Shown here: piece by piece, positions 47,776 through 58,185 of the stretch
How the letters are laid out: every line of letters begins with the position of its first letter
How positions within the stretch are numbered: the stretch's first letter is position 1
NCBI GenBank assembly: GCA_027924585.1
Contig: BSBM01000186.1
Span: 2,604,001-2,668,000 of the forward strand
Origin: Larix kaempferi
Taxonomy: Eukaryota; Streptophyta; Pinopsida; Pinales; Pinaceae
Direction: 5' to 3'
Length of the DNA: 64,000 nucleotides
Notes under the pieces: model-generated
What the model was told of the DNA's origin: nothing
The model's input: only the letters and a program-made list of their open reading frames with translations
Databases searched by the model: none
Made by a program: the position numbers and the translations under genes

Positions 47776-49275
47776 CTACTGAGACGATGCATCTGTTGAT
47801 GTTGGAGATGCATAGAGAACCTTTAGCCTCTCATACTTAGCTTTGTAATTCTTCTTCTGCTTATACCATCTGGATGCAGTCTTAGAAATATGTGACCTCT
47901 GAATTCTCAGCTTCCTATTGTCCTTTTTTAATTTCTCATTTTTGAGTTCTAACTCCTTGATTTCAAGTTTCAATTTCCTGATCTCTTTATTCTTCTTAGA
48001 AGTCTTCTTCTTCATTGAAGGCTTAATAGAACTGGTGTCTGCTCCTAAAATGTCACTTCCCTGTTCTGAACCCTTTTTCTTTTCTTCATGCACAATCTGT
48101 GGCTCTGAGGAAGGAGAAGCTAAGTCTTTTAATACTCCCTGTCTTGACTGCTTCTCTTTCTCCCTCTCCCTCTCCTGCTGATCTAAGAAAAGATTTATTT
48201 TCTTTGTTTGTCTCATTATCTCATCAGTATCTAGGGTTCCCTGTTCTATTTCATCTGCTAAGTTTTCTTCTTGTCTTTCCACAGTTTGTGGGTGTTCTTC
48301 ATCCTCTGATGCTGGCTGGGTATGAACCTGCTTCTTCCTTGGCTTCCTCTGGTAGGTAGTGAAGATTTGTTCCTGATTTTGAATTTGTTTATCTTCCTTT
48401 ACTGCACTCCTAGTTCGTATCCTCCTCTGAGGAGGTTTTGAACTTGTTGCTTCAGGGCTGTCTTCATCATCAAGAATGAGCAATACTTCTTCTTTCTTCT
48501 TTTTATCCTGAGGCAGTTTTGAGCTTGTTGCCTCAGGGCATGTTACCATTTGCAATTCCTCCTCTTCTGGAACCTCTTCATGCAATTTCTCCTCTTTTAG
48601 AACCTCTTCTTGCACTTCATCCTGTTCCTCAAATTGATTTTGGACTATAAATTCTATCCATGTAAAATTCTGCTTCCTTAGCTCATGTCGAATGATAATT
48701 TTGATAAGTCCACAGTGGAAAAGACTTATCAATTTGTCTTTTTCACGCTTCTGAACAGCTTTGGCCATTTTGGTTAGACTCTGCAATAGGAAGAAGGGCA
48801 TATTTATCTCACATTCACCTGTCAAGTGCTGCAATAGTTTGATATGGTAAAGGTAAACGATACTGAATCTCCCCTCACAGGTGATGAATCTTTGTATAAT
48901 GTATACCATTTCATCCCAAGGATGTACCAACCAGCTCCTTGGTATGCCTTTCTTCCAATTGACTGATCCTGCTCTAGATCTGCACAGAAAGGGCACCCAA
49001 GATTTATCTTTGAATTGCTTGGTTTTGAAGAACCTTTCTCCCTGCTGTGGCAGACCAGTGACTTGTGCCAAAACATCTTCAGACAGCCTGAAGTTTAAAT
49101 TACCCACTGTAGCCTTTTCTCCATCAAACGAGCCAGCAAAGGCTAAGCTCACATTGTCATTGTGCCCATCGAATTTTTCAAAGAAAGGAATCCATTGATT
49201 TCTCTTTAAAATTTCTAAACATTTTTCATGGACATCTGCAGGCTCGAATATCTCGGGTTCCAATCGAGATGTCAT
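47776..49275 (-). CDS. Athila-like element 3' ORF: 499-residue coiled-coil protein of unknown function
   Basis: An intact ORF with a true ATG at 49,275 (MTSRLEPEIFEPADVHEKCL), between pol and the 3' LTR on the element's coding strand. Residues 1-210 look globular (ILKRNQWIPFFEKFDGHNDN, RLSEDVLAQVTGLPQQGERF) and are loosely reminiscent of the N-terminal domain of plant transposon proteins such as Athila ORF1 or PMD-type proteins. Residues about 215-240 are very acidic. The segment PEATSSK[L/P]PQ occurs twice. The C-terminal 100 residues are Lys-rich coiled coil (KNKEIRKLKLEIKELELKNE). I see no signal peptide or membrane helix, so an envelope role has no support in the sequence. It is probably made from a spliced or second transcript. 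Function unknown. Confidence 0.85.
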   Translation of the reverse strand: MTSRLEPEIFEPADVHEKCLEILKRNQWIPFFEKFDGHNDNVSLAFAGSFDGEKATVGNLNFRLSEDVLAQVTGLPQQGERFFKTKQFKDKSWVPFLCRSRAGSVNWKKGIPRSWLVHPWDEMVYIIQRFITCEGRFSIVYLYHIKLLQHLTGECEINMPFFLLQSLTKMAKAVQKREKDKLISLFHCGLIKIIIRHELRKQNFTWIEFIVQNQFEEQDEVQEEVLKEEKLHEEVPEEEELQMVTCPEATSSKLPQDKKKKEEVLLILDDEDSPEATSSKPPQRRIRTRSAVKEDKQIQNQEQIFTTYQRKPRKKQVHTQPASEDEEHPQTVERQEENLADEIEQGTLDTDEIMRQTKKINLFLDQQEREREKEKQSRQGVLKDLASPSSEPQIVHEEKKKGSEQGSDILGADTSSIKPSMKKKTSKKNKEIRKLKLEIKELELKNEKLKKDNRKLRIQRSHISKTASRWYKQKKNYKAKYERLKVLYASPTSTDASSQ

Positions 49276-51039
49276 TTTTTTTTAAACAAAATTGGAAAAC
49301 AGGAATCTTTTATTTTTCACTGCCTTTGTCTTCCTACCCCCTTAATAATATCCTGAAATTGTAAGTGTTTGCTAGCATAGAACGGAGTATCAGCAATGAC
49401 AAGGGGTTTAAGCTTACCTCTTCCCTGATGTAACCAATTTCCCTCTTCCTGTATAATTTTTACAGAGATTAGGCTATCCACAGCTTCTTCTTTTGCTGGC
49501 CGTCTTCTCTCCTGCGCGTAACCTTCAACAAATGGTGTCTCTGTGATTTTACGGCCTCATTCCACTGACAATTATCTTCAGCAAGACTATATATTCAAAT
49601 TTCCTGTGGCTCACAATCCTTCCTCCTGGCAATTACCTTCAATCGATTTCATATACCAACAAAAAAATATGGGCTCGGCCTCCAGAAAACGACCAAATTG
49701 TGGTATTACAGAAATCGATTTTTCAAAACAACTGACTCGGCTTCAAATGGAATGAATGAATCGTGTTTTAGACTTGAATAACACAGGAATCAATTTTTCA
49801 AGTGCTGTCGTGGGCATCATTCTATGTCTGTCGTGGGTATCATTCCACGTTTCCCTCCATCATTACATAACATGTCATTTCAAAAACGAGGAAGGTAAGG
49901 TTTTTGGGTAAATATTTTAATATTGCCCATCGTTTAATATAAAACATAAAATGCCTTGGTTCTAATGTTTAATTTAAACAGGATATATATACATTTTTTT
50001 CTTTTATGAACCTTCTTTTCCAGAAAAGAAAATGTGCTGAGAATATGACCATTGTTTCCCTTAATTCTGTGTATTATTTTAATGCCTGATGCACTAAATT
50101 CATATACAAGGAAATCTTTGTTTAATTCCTTCATGTCATCATTCACTTTTTGCAAAGAAGGAGACCCTGTTTGTCTTTAAACCAAGAAGAAAACTCTGTT
50201 CAAGAATGCAGCTTGTATCCTGTAGAGTGCAATTGATATCCTGTAGGATGCAGTTTTTAAAATTTCCCTTGGGCTTGATTCTGACAACCATTCTGACCTC
50301 TAAGGTGGAAAATGAAGTATTGACAGAGATAAAAATGAAGTACTGACAAAGACTTAGTGAGGTAATGGCAGAGATGAATGAAAAATAAGAAGCTTGGTAG
50401 AGATTTATCAAAATGATGGCAATAATAGACAGTCAATTTGTAAGATGTCATCACTTAAGAACAAAAGAATTTTGAAACTTTTTAAGCATAAAAACCATGA
50501 ATTCTTACAGACTTGTTTGATGTTCCCTTGATGAGCTTGCTGTAAGTGTGTGAAAATTGGTTTGTATTCTGATCATCCATCTGATGTTTTCTGCTGCTGT
50601 CTCTATTTCCTTTATTGTCACTGAATGTCGGATCTCTTCATATATCTCTTCTATCTTATCACAAGTCAGGTCCCTTCTGCTGATAAAAATTGCTAGTAAT
50701 CAGGTCCCTTCTGCTGATAAAATTGCAATCTTTTGCTTGAAAAAGACTCGGAGCGTTCTAAAGAAGAATGATAGTTTATCCCCCTCACAGGCCTAATTTT
50801 TGACTTGTCCTCAAGTCAAACAAGATATGCATGATTTGGAAAACAAAACAGGAAAAATAGAAAAAGAAGATTTTTTTTTTGGGAATTTTCAATGGCCAGG
50901 CAAGCCTGGTTTTCCACAGAAAATTCCAGTTTATATTGTGCCAGCGAACTGGTTTTCACAACTAAACTGCTTTTTTTTTTTTTTTTTTTTTTTTGAATTT
51001 TTGTTCGTTTGTTTTTATTGGTTAACTGTATCAGAACAG
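49276..51039 (-). other. Spacer between pol and the 3' ORF of the Athila-like element
   Basis: About 1.8 kb with no gene. It contains a 34-bp tandem duplication (50,666 and 50,700, tcaggtcccttctgctgat) and a T run of about 23 bases at 50,971-50,993. A promoter or splice acceptor for the 3' ORF could lie here, but none is obvious. Confidence 0.5.
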
Positions 51040-54000
51040 CTAAGGAGCAGGTGAAGGAAAAACACTGAGGTGTTTATCCAGCACTTGTAAGTCCTGTTGC
51101 TGTGAAATTTGTTGAACAAAATCTGCCATGTTGATAGGTTTGTGGTACAGCTTGAGCCGGTGGCCATTGACCACAAAATTATGTGCTTCATCATCTATGG
51201 TTTGAAGTTTTACTGCACCATTATCATAGACATCGACAATCTCATATGGACCAAGCCAATGAGTAGTAAATTTGGCTTTGAAGTCCTTAAACTTGGAGTC
51301 AAACATCAGTGCCCAGTCACCAATGTGGAATTGCTTCTTTTTGATAAATTTGTCATGCCATTGAGCTCTCTGCTGTTGTATCAGAATATTGTGTTCGATG
51401 GCAGCTTGCCTCATCTCATCCAACTGATTCAGCTGAAGTATCCTTTCTTGTTGAGCTTCTGAAAGGTCTATGCCCAAATCTGCTGCTAACTTGAAAGTAT
51501 GAACCTGAAACTCAATGGGAAGGAGGACCTGCTTACCATAAACCAGTTGATAAGGAGAAAACCCAGTACTATTCTTCCAAGTGATCCTATATGCCCATAA
51601 AGCTTCAGTAAGCTTTGCTGACCAGTCCTTCCTATGCATCTGAACAGTCTTAGTGATGATGCCTTCTAGGGTTTTATTTGTGGATTCCACTTGGCCATTG
51701 GCTTGTGGATGGTAAGGAGTGGACTTCCTTTGCTTGATCTTATATTTTTCTGCTATCTCTTGCACTAATTTGGAAGTAAATTGGGCACCTTGATCAGTCA
51801 CAATTTCCCGAGGCACCCCAAATCTAACAAAAATCTCTTCAAACAGAAAATTTACCACAGTTTGCTCCGTAGCTCTTGGTAAAGGCTTGGCCTCTACCCA
51901 TTTAGTAACATAGTCTGTGCAGACCAGAATGTATTTCTGTCCGTGTGATGGTGGATGGATGGGACCAATGAAGTCAAGGGCCCACTTTTCAAAGGGTTCA
52001 ATGAGAATCTGTGGTTGGAGTGGCATTTCATCTGAGCGGACTGGGCGTCCCATTCGTTGACAAGTGTCACAACTTCTGACATACCTTTTTGCATCTTTAA
52101 AAATGGAAGGCCAATAATACCCCAAGTTGAGTATTTTATATGCTGTTCTTTTGTCAGCAAAATGGCCACCGCATGGTTCATCATGGCATGCCTTCAAAAT
52201 ATCCAAGATTTCATCCTGGCGGACACATCTTCTGATGATTAAGTCATATCCGGTATAAAAGAGATCACCATTTATCCAGATATGCCTAGCACTTTGTTTG
52301 ATAATCCTCTTTTTTTCCTTAGAGGTCATTGATGGTGGTAGTTGGCCTGAGGACAAATAATTGGCAATGTCAGCATACCAAGGAGTAATAACAGAAATTG
52401 CAAATAGATGCTCATCAGGAAAACTATCTAAAACCGGAACAACCTCACCAGTATTGTGTAAGCGAGATAAGAAATCTGCTACCTGATTTTCTCGTCCTGG
52501 CCTATCTAAAACAGTAATATTGAACTCCTGCAGTAATAACAGCCATCTAGTAATCCGACCATTAGTGATAGATTTATTCATTAAATAGCGTAAAGCTGAA
52601 TGATCGGTATGAACAAAAACTTCGTAGCCAGTGATATAATGACGGAATTTGTTAACAGCATGGACCACTGCTAACATCTCTTTTTCAGTGACTGTATAAT
52701 TCAGCTCTGCAGGTGCTAGATTTTTACTAATGAAATAGATAGCATAAGTCAAAGTATGTTCTTTCTGGCCCAATGAGGCTCCTATTGCAGTAGCAGATGC
52801 ATAAGTGGAAATATGGAAAGGCAATGTCCAATTGGGTCCCCTTAAAATGGGAGCAGTGGAGAGCTTTTCCTTAAGTGTCTGAAATGCAGATTTACAATCA
52901 ATATCCCAAGTAAAACACACGTCCTTTGAAAGCAATTTAAACAATGGCAGGGCTATCTTACTAAAATTTGCAATGAATCGACGATAATAGCCTGCATACC
53001 CTAAAAAGCTTCTGACATCTGTTTGAGTTGTGGGTTCAGACAGATTTTTAAGGACTTGAATTTTGGCAGGATCTACTTTTATTCCAGATGAAGAAACATG
53101 GTGTCCTAAAACGATCCCTTCAGTCATCATCATGAAACACTTTTCGTTACTCAGGGAAAGATTGGATTCAACACACCTTTTCAGAATTTTCTCTAAGTTT
53201 GCTAAGGAATCTTCAAAGGTACGTCCATATACAGAAAAGTCATCCATGTAAACCTCAACACACTCATGAATCAGATCTGCAAAAATGGCTAAAACAGCTC
53301 GCTGAAAGGTAGCTGGGGCATTACATAAGCCAAAAGGTAAAACTTTGTAGGCATAGGTACCCCAGGGACATGTAAAGGTGGTCTTGTCTTGGTCTTTGGT
53401 TGCAATACTAATCTGATTATAACCACTGAAGCCATCTAAAAATGAAAAATATTCCTTTCCAGCTAAAGCATCCAATACTTGATCAATAAAAGGCAGTGGG
53501 AAATAATCTTTCAAAGTGGCCTTATTCAATTCCCTGTAATCGATGCATATTCGCCATTTACCATTTTTTTTAGGAACAACGACCAAGGGTGAAACCCATT
53601 GGCTGTCGGAAATGGGATAAATAAATCCCACTTTTAACAACTTCTGTAACTCATCTTTGACTATTTCCTTTAGCATAGGATTCATTCTGCGTTGTGGCTG
53701 TCTCAAGGGTCTTATTGTATCATCTAGGTAAATATGGTGTGTGCATGTCGCAGGATGAATGCCTGGCATATCAGTATACTCCCAGGCAAATGCATGGGAA
53801 TATTGCTTCAGCAAAGTGGTCAACTGTTCTTCCTGTAATGTGGTAAGATGTGCACCTATGTTCAAAGTTTTTCCTGGACTGATTTCTACAGTTTTACTGT
53901 GAATGTCAGTTATAGAATGAACATTAAAAATGTCATCAAATGCCAATGCTAAGGAATGAACATTGCAATTTTCCTGGAAATTATGACCCATGACTTGTTC

Positions 54001-56697
54001 TGCTACAGCATATTCCAATTCTCTTAATTCTGTAGAAATATCAGGTTCAGCAATAAAATGATCCATTAGATCTTCATGATTGTCTTCTTGGAAATCGAAG
54101 TACTGATTTATACTTAAAACGGGCTGAATTATATCTTCTTCTTGTTCCTTGGTTTCACTAATCCATGACAGCTGATCGATTGTGGAAGGTCGTTGGGCAG
54201 AAGGGTAGAGGGCAATCTGTTTCCTCTCTGTCCCATGCGAAATAAGCATGCTTCCTGATCGACATCCTATGAAAGCATCTGCTGTTGCCAGCCAGGGCCT
54301 GCCAAGGATCAATGGGTGACCTCCTAAGTTGGATTTTGGTTGTAGGACTATAAAATCAACAGGATATTGCCAGGAGTCTAGAGAAACAATAATATCTTCT
54401 AAGACTCCTTCAGGTGTAATCTTAGACCTATCAGCCAATTCTAAAACAGTTGTGGTGGGTCTGAGATTTTTCAAGTGAAGGTAATTCATTGTCTCCAGGG
54501 TCATGACATTAATGGCAGCACCTAAATCGATCAATGTTTTTGGAATGGAAAAATTATTGATCGTAATTGTAACCATTGGAATTCCAGGATCTACATATTT
54601 CTCAATGAAAACGGTGTTGGACATCAACCCTGCTAGATTGCCTACCACATGAATTTTTAATGGGTCTTTTCTTCTTTTGTTAAGACAGAGTTCTTTAGCT
54701 GCCTTAGTGTAAATAGGGATATCTTTTAGAGCCTGCAGTAAAGGAATTTTGACATATACATTTGTTAACTCATTCAGAATATCGAAGTCAGGTAAGGAAA
54801 TTGAAGATTTCTCTTTGACTAACCTCTCAGGAAAAGGAGGTGGATAAGATGTTATTATGTTTCCTCGTTGACTGTGATTTTCTGACTGAGATTTTTCTAT
54901 ATTCAATTTTTTTGGAGTTTTGTCTTTTTCTGGTGGTTCTTCTAAGATAACAGGAGACTGTTTTTCTAAGGTTTTTCCAGATCTCAAATTGATATTTTGC
55001 AGTGGAAGAATGGAGTAGGGAAGCACTGTCCCATCATCAACATTATACATGGGTCTGTCAGTTTTATTATTTGGATTGGGCATTGGCTGAGCTGGCAGTT
55101 GTGTAGGCCGAGGTGGAGGTTGATTAGATGGCAGCTGAAGTTGTTGATGTGGTGTACTCAATTGAGGAGCCATATTATTGGGCTGTTGAAAAGATGGAGT
55201 TTGAAAAGGTGGAGCTTGATAAGGAGTTTGGACTTGTTGCTGCTGGTATTGGGGATAGGCTGAAGGTTGTTGGTATGGCTGCAAATAAGCCTGCTGATAT
55301 GTTTGATTACCATGGGCATAACCTCTCCAATTTGGAGCAGATTGGGTTAATGGAGGAGACCAAGTTTGCCAAGGCATGGGTGCATTCCATGAATTCTGAA
55401 CTGGAGTCTGATAATTTGTATTAAATTGCTGCATGGGATCTTGAGACATACCTGAGAATCGTGGCTGCCAAGGTCTCCTTTGTCCCATGAAGTAAAGAGA
55501 CTCCATGTTGTGATTTTCCTCCAGTCGTACTGCCTGCAGTTCCTTCAATCTAGGGCAATCATCAGTTTTGTGATTAAAAGTGCATAAGCCACAAATTTCA
55601 ACAGTATTTAAAGGACACTCTCTCAGTGGGTGTTTTTTTCGACATTTAGGACAAAAAATAGATAATGCCTGATCTTGTTGGTCCTGTTGCTCTTGCCTCT
55701 TCTTGGTTTTTGTTGCCTCAACTTGTGTGCCTAAGGTGCTTAACAAATCAGTCTTGAAATCTTCTAGCAGATTCCCAAGCTCAGCCCTAGAAATACCACT
55801 GTTTGCAGATTTAGTTGCTTTGGTATTGCTATCTCTTTTCCCAGTTCGATCCTTTCCTCTGGAATACTTCTGACACAAGTCCTGTATCTCATCAAAAGGA
55901 AGGTAAGAAATGTCACCTTTTCCCATAACATTTAAAATGTCCAAATATTCTTCTCTTATTCCTTTCAGAAATATTGTTCTAATCATTTCAGGTGTTAAGG
56001 AATTGTATTTAGATTTCTGTAAATTGTATGAGAACCTTTCTAGATATTCCTCCAAACTCTCATCTTCCTGTTGAGTCATGCCAAAAATATCATCTTTCAA
56101 CCCTTTTGATCTGCAATATGCTTGATATTTTCGAAGAAATATTTTCCTCATGTCATCCCAGCTAGTGATAGAGTGTTCTCCTAAGCCCATGAACCACTTC
56201 AAGGCAGCTGCTTTAAGAGTAGCAGGGAAAAGACGAAGCTTATGGGTATCATCAGTATATCCATAGGTTCGACACAAGATGTCAAATTCGAATAGGAAAG
56301 AGTCAGGGTCCTCAGAGGTCATGCCATAAAAGTTTGGTAAGACAGAGGGTGGAATATTCTTCATTTTCACCTCTTCCCCTAAGATAACACTAGTGTCTAA
56401 GATAGGAAATTTAAAGGTGGCCTCCTGATCTTCTGTTGTTACTTCATCCCTCATATGTCTTCTTTCTTCTTCCCTCCTTTCTTCTTCCCTTCTCTCTTGT
56501 CTACGTTGGTTTTCCATCTCTAACATCCTCTCATATTCCCTTCTCTGTTCTGCAGTTGGACCTTTTGATGTTTCTTCCTCAGACATTTTGAATTTACCAA
56601 CTGTTGAAATGAACTCCTTTGGAAGAGAATCTCCTGTTATTTCTGTTTTTGGGGGGTTTTTAATAAATCTTCCTTTCTCGTCTCTTAATCTAAACAT
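51040..56697 (-). CDS. Athila-like gag-pol polyprotein, 1,885 residues, intact frame
   Basis: ATG at 56,697 (MFRLRDEKGRFIKNPPKTE), 86 bases after the primer site. Gag capsid-like domain at about residues 100-290 (LRLFPATLKAAALKWFMGLG, WDDMRKIFLRKYQAYC). Two CX2CX3HX4C zinc knuckles lie near 349-385 (CPKCRKKHPLREC, CGLCTFNHKTDDC), then a Gln/Pro-rich linker. Retropepsin near 723 (LIDLGAAINVM, LILGRPWL). RT about 1,010-1,190 with VVVPKKNGKWRICIDYRELN and VYMDDFSVYG. RNase H about 1,295-1,410: the first catalytic Asp is Tyr (STYASATAIGASLG), while EKEMLAV, HTDHSALRYL and NQVADFLSRL are intact. Integrase: H/H/C/C finger near 1,507, core DFIG (about 1,573), TDQGAQF (about 1,635), VESTNK (about 1,672), GPYEIVDV near 1,818; no chromodomain. 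Gag and pol share one frame with no stop or shift, so the ratio must be set by cleavage or other means. Confidence 0.95.
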   Translation of the reverse strand: MFRLRDEKGRFIKNPPKTEITGDSLPKEFISTVGKFKMSEEETSKGPTAEQRREYERMLEMENQRRQERREEERREEERRHMRDEVTTEDQEATFKFPILDTSVILGEEVKMKNIPPSVLPNFYGMTSEDPDSFLFEFDILCRTYGYTDDTHKLRLFPATLKAAALKWFMGLGEHSITSWDDMRKIFLRKYQAYCRSKGLKDDIFGMTQQEDESLEEYLERFSYNLQKSKYNSLTPEMIRTIFLKGIREEYLDILNVMGKGDISYLPFDEIQDLCQKYSRGKDRTGKRDSNTKATKSANSGISRAELGNLLEDFKTDLLSTLGTQVEATKTKKRQEQQDQQDQALSIFCPKCRKKHPLRECPLNTVEICGLCTFNHKTDDCPRLKELQAVRLEENHNMESLYFMGQRRPWQPRFSGMSQDPMQQFNTNYQTPVQNSWNAPMPWQTWSPPLTQSAPNWRGYAHGNQTYQQAYLQPYQQPSAYPQYQQQQVQTPYQAPPFQTPSFQQPNNMAPQLSTPHQQLQLPSNQPPPRPTQLPAQPMPNPNNKTDRPMYNVDDGTVLPYSILPLQNINLRSGKTLEKQSPVILEEPPEKDKTPKKLNIEKSQSENHSQRGNIITSYPPPFPERLVKEKSSISLPDFDILNELTNVYVKIPLLQALKDIPIYTKAAKELCLNKRRKDPLKIHVVGNLAGLMSNTVFIEKYVDPGIPMVTITINNFSIPKTLIDLGAAINVMTLETMNYLHLKNLRPTTTVLELADRSKITPEGVLEDIIVSLDSWQYPVDFIVLQPKSNLGGHPLILGRPWLATADAFIGCRSGSMLISHGTERKQIALYPSAQRPSTIDQLSWISETKEQEEDIIQPVLSINQYFDFQEDNHEDLMDHFIAEPDISTELRELEYAVAEQVMGHNFQENCNVHSLALAFDDIFNVHSITDIHSKTVEISPGKTLNIGAHLTTLQEEQLTTLLKQYSHAFAWEYTDMPGIHPATCTHHIYLDDTIRPLRQPQRRMNPMLKEIVKDELQKLLKVGFIYPISDSQWVSPLVVVPKKNGKWRICIDYRELNKATLKDYFPLPFIDQVLDALAGKEYFSFLDGFSGYNQISIATKDQDKTTFTCPWGTYAYKVLPFGLCNAPATFQRAVLAIFADLIHECVEVYMDDFSVYGRTFEDSLANLEKILKRCVESNLSLSNEKCFMMMTEGIVLGHHVSSSGIKVDPAKIQVLKNLSEPTTQTDVRSFLGYAGYYRRFIANFSKIALPLFKLLSKDVCFTWDIDCKSAFQTLKEKLSTAPILRGPNWTLPFHISTYASATAIGASLGQKEHTLTYAIYFISKNLAPAELNYTVTEKEMLAVVHAVNKFRHYITGYEVFVHTDHSALRYLMNKSITNGRITRWLLLLQEFNITVLDRPGRENQVADFLSRLHNTGEVVPVLDSFPDEHLFAISVITPWYADIANYLSSGQLPPSMTSKEKKRIIKQSARHIWINGDLFYTGYDLIIRRCVRQDEILDILKACHDEPCGGHFADKRTAYKILNLGYYWPSIFKDAKRYVRSCDTCQRMGRPVRSDEMPLQPQILIEPFEKWALDFIGPIHPPSHGQKYILVCTDYVTKWVEAKPLPRATEQTVVNFLFEEIFVRFGVPREIVTDQGAQFTSKLVQEIAEKYKIKQRKSTPYHPQANGQVESTNKTLEGIITKTVQMHRKDWSAKLTEALWAYRITWKNSTGFSPYQLVYGKQVLLPIEFQVHTFKLAADLGIDLSEAQQERILQLNQLDEMRQAAIEHNILIQQQRAQWHDKFIKKKQFHIGDWALMFDSKFKDFKAKFTTHWLGPYEIVDVYDNGAVKLQTIDDEAHNFVVNGHRLKLYHKPINMADFVQQISQQQDLQVLDKHLSVFPSPAP

Positions 56698-56782
56698 AAA
56701 AGTGAAATCTAATCTGTGTTTTTGCTTGAAAAGTTTTGTTTTTATCAGAAACTAAAGTCCCTAAGTCTACTTCTACAGTGCC

Positions 56783-56800
56783 TCCCTGGCAACGGCGCCA
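56783..56800 (-). other. Primer-binding site of the Athila-like element (tRNA-Asp type)
   Basis: The minus strand reads tggcgccgttgccaggga, one base off the usual tggcgccgttgccgggga, three bases inside the 5' LTR. Confidence 0.88.
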
Positions 56801-56803
56801 AAA

Positions 56804-58160
56804 TGTTGGGCTCTGATCTATCGGTGTTAATCAGAACTTAAATTTAATATCAATCCAGGTTTGTGAACTTCGAGACACATCCAAGTTTTAGGACAGAGAA
56901 GCTAGACTTATTCAGAATTTAGCTGTTTGTAATTAAATCTACTAATAGGAACTGATGTACTGCAGCTCATAGAGACAAAATCCTCTTACAAGGGTGATTT
57001 CATTGTTTCATTTTTAAGCCTGCAATGATTGATTTGTGAAAACATGAAGATTGAAGTAAAAATTAAATAACAATCCTATAAACCCTAAGATTTAAACTGC
57101 AAGATTCTATTATCACTGAAAGTCAATTACCAATTAATTTCTTTTACAAGACAGTGCTCATAATTTGTAAATGTCTTTCTATCATTTCAGTATCGAATAC
57201 CAGCAATGGACAATTCACAGAAATCGTAGTCTGAACAATTCAATATTCATAACAGTTAATCAGTGAAGAACAGCATTTATCCAATACTGCAGTGATGTAC
57301 AGTGACAGAATTTGTAATTCAAACCATACATAAAAAAAACAGAGCATCAATGGATTCAATTAAAACTTGACTGTACTTATTCTATGATTCATAAACTGGA
57401 AATTATATTCTGATTCATAAACTGGAAATTACATTCAAATGCATACCCAATCGATCAACCAGCAACAGGTAAGTGTGTAGAGTTTAACGATGGGGGCCCT
57501 CCAACGCCTTGCTCAACACACATAAACGACTTCACAGAACTTAAAGCTTCGTATTCATTCACAGAATCATTTTACAGGAGTTACCACGCAGTTTTTGGAA
57601 GCTCAAATGTAATGCATTCCTCTTTTAAAATCGTGATACCCTTATCTCATTGTTTTGCAAATGATTTATACAAATTCTAAATCAAACTGAAATTACTATA
57701 ACCCTACAGCTAATTAATGCTAACAACTAGTCGAGATCATCTTCAAAATCGTGGGGTTCCACAAAATCAGCATTGCTCCTTCTTTTGTGTTGAACACAGA
57801 ACAGGTGGCCACATTTAGCTCTGCTTGACTCGACATCTGCATAGGCCACTTCTCCTGACTGTTGGATGTTCATCCATCTGTGGACATTAAGGATCCATTC
57901 CTGATCTTCTGTTTCCCTCCTAACTGTCCTGCAATTACTCAACTTTAGAAGTAATACGGGAAGTTAGTACATCCCGTAATTTTAGTAAAAATCCTAGTTA
58001 AAATGCCTAAAAATCACAAAACTCAATTTATTAATAAGCAAATGACATTATACCTCTTTGACCAAGGTTTATGGGTGATCTTTGGTACTCAAAATGGAAA
58101 TTTTATGAAGGAAATGAAGGTTATATAAGAGGCAAAAAGGGGTCAAAATAGTGCCCAACA
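56804..58160 (-). repeat. 5' LTR of the Athila-like element
   Basis: 1,357 bp, the same length as the 3' LTR and different at only three places that I can see. It drives the element; the TATA box on minus is at about 58,120-58,129. It also contains the 71-codon frame (57,727-57,942). Confidence 0.97.
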
Positions 58161-58165
58161 CCTAT
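58161..58165. other. Target-site duplication, right copy (CCTAT)
   Basis: Matches 46,316-46,320 exactly. It is followed by 20 bases (58,166-58,185) that continue the interrupted 3' ORF of element C. Confidence 0.95.
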
Positions 58166-58185
58166 CACGCTCCACTGGAAATTGC

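Larger units (their letters stand above)
46321..58160 (-). mobile_element. Complete Athila-like Ty3/gypsy retrotransposon
   Basis: An 11,840-bp element in minus orientation. It has two 1,357-bp LTRs with TGTTGGGC...GCCCAACA ends, a perfect 5-bp target duplication CCTAT, an Asp-type primer-binding site, a 1,885-residue gag-pol frame, a 499-residue 3' ORF and a polypurine tract before the 3' LTR. I found only three differences between the LTRs (46,792/57,275, 46,906/57,389 and 46,907/57,390) and no indel, so the insertion is recent. Absence of a chromodomain, the Asp-type primer site, CX2CX3HX4C knuckles and the 3' ORF place it with the Athila/Tat branch; the exact lineage is inferred. Confidence 0.95.

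Noticed and set aside
47776-49275. Envelope protein for the Athila-like 3' ORF
   Set aside because: The position fits 'env-like' ORFs, but there is no signal peptide, no membrane helix and a strongly charged coiled-coil C-terminus.
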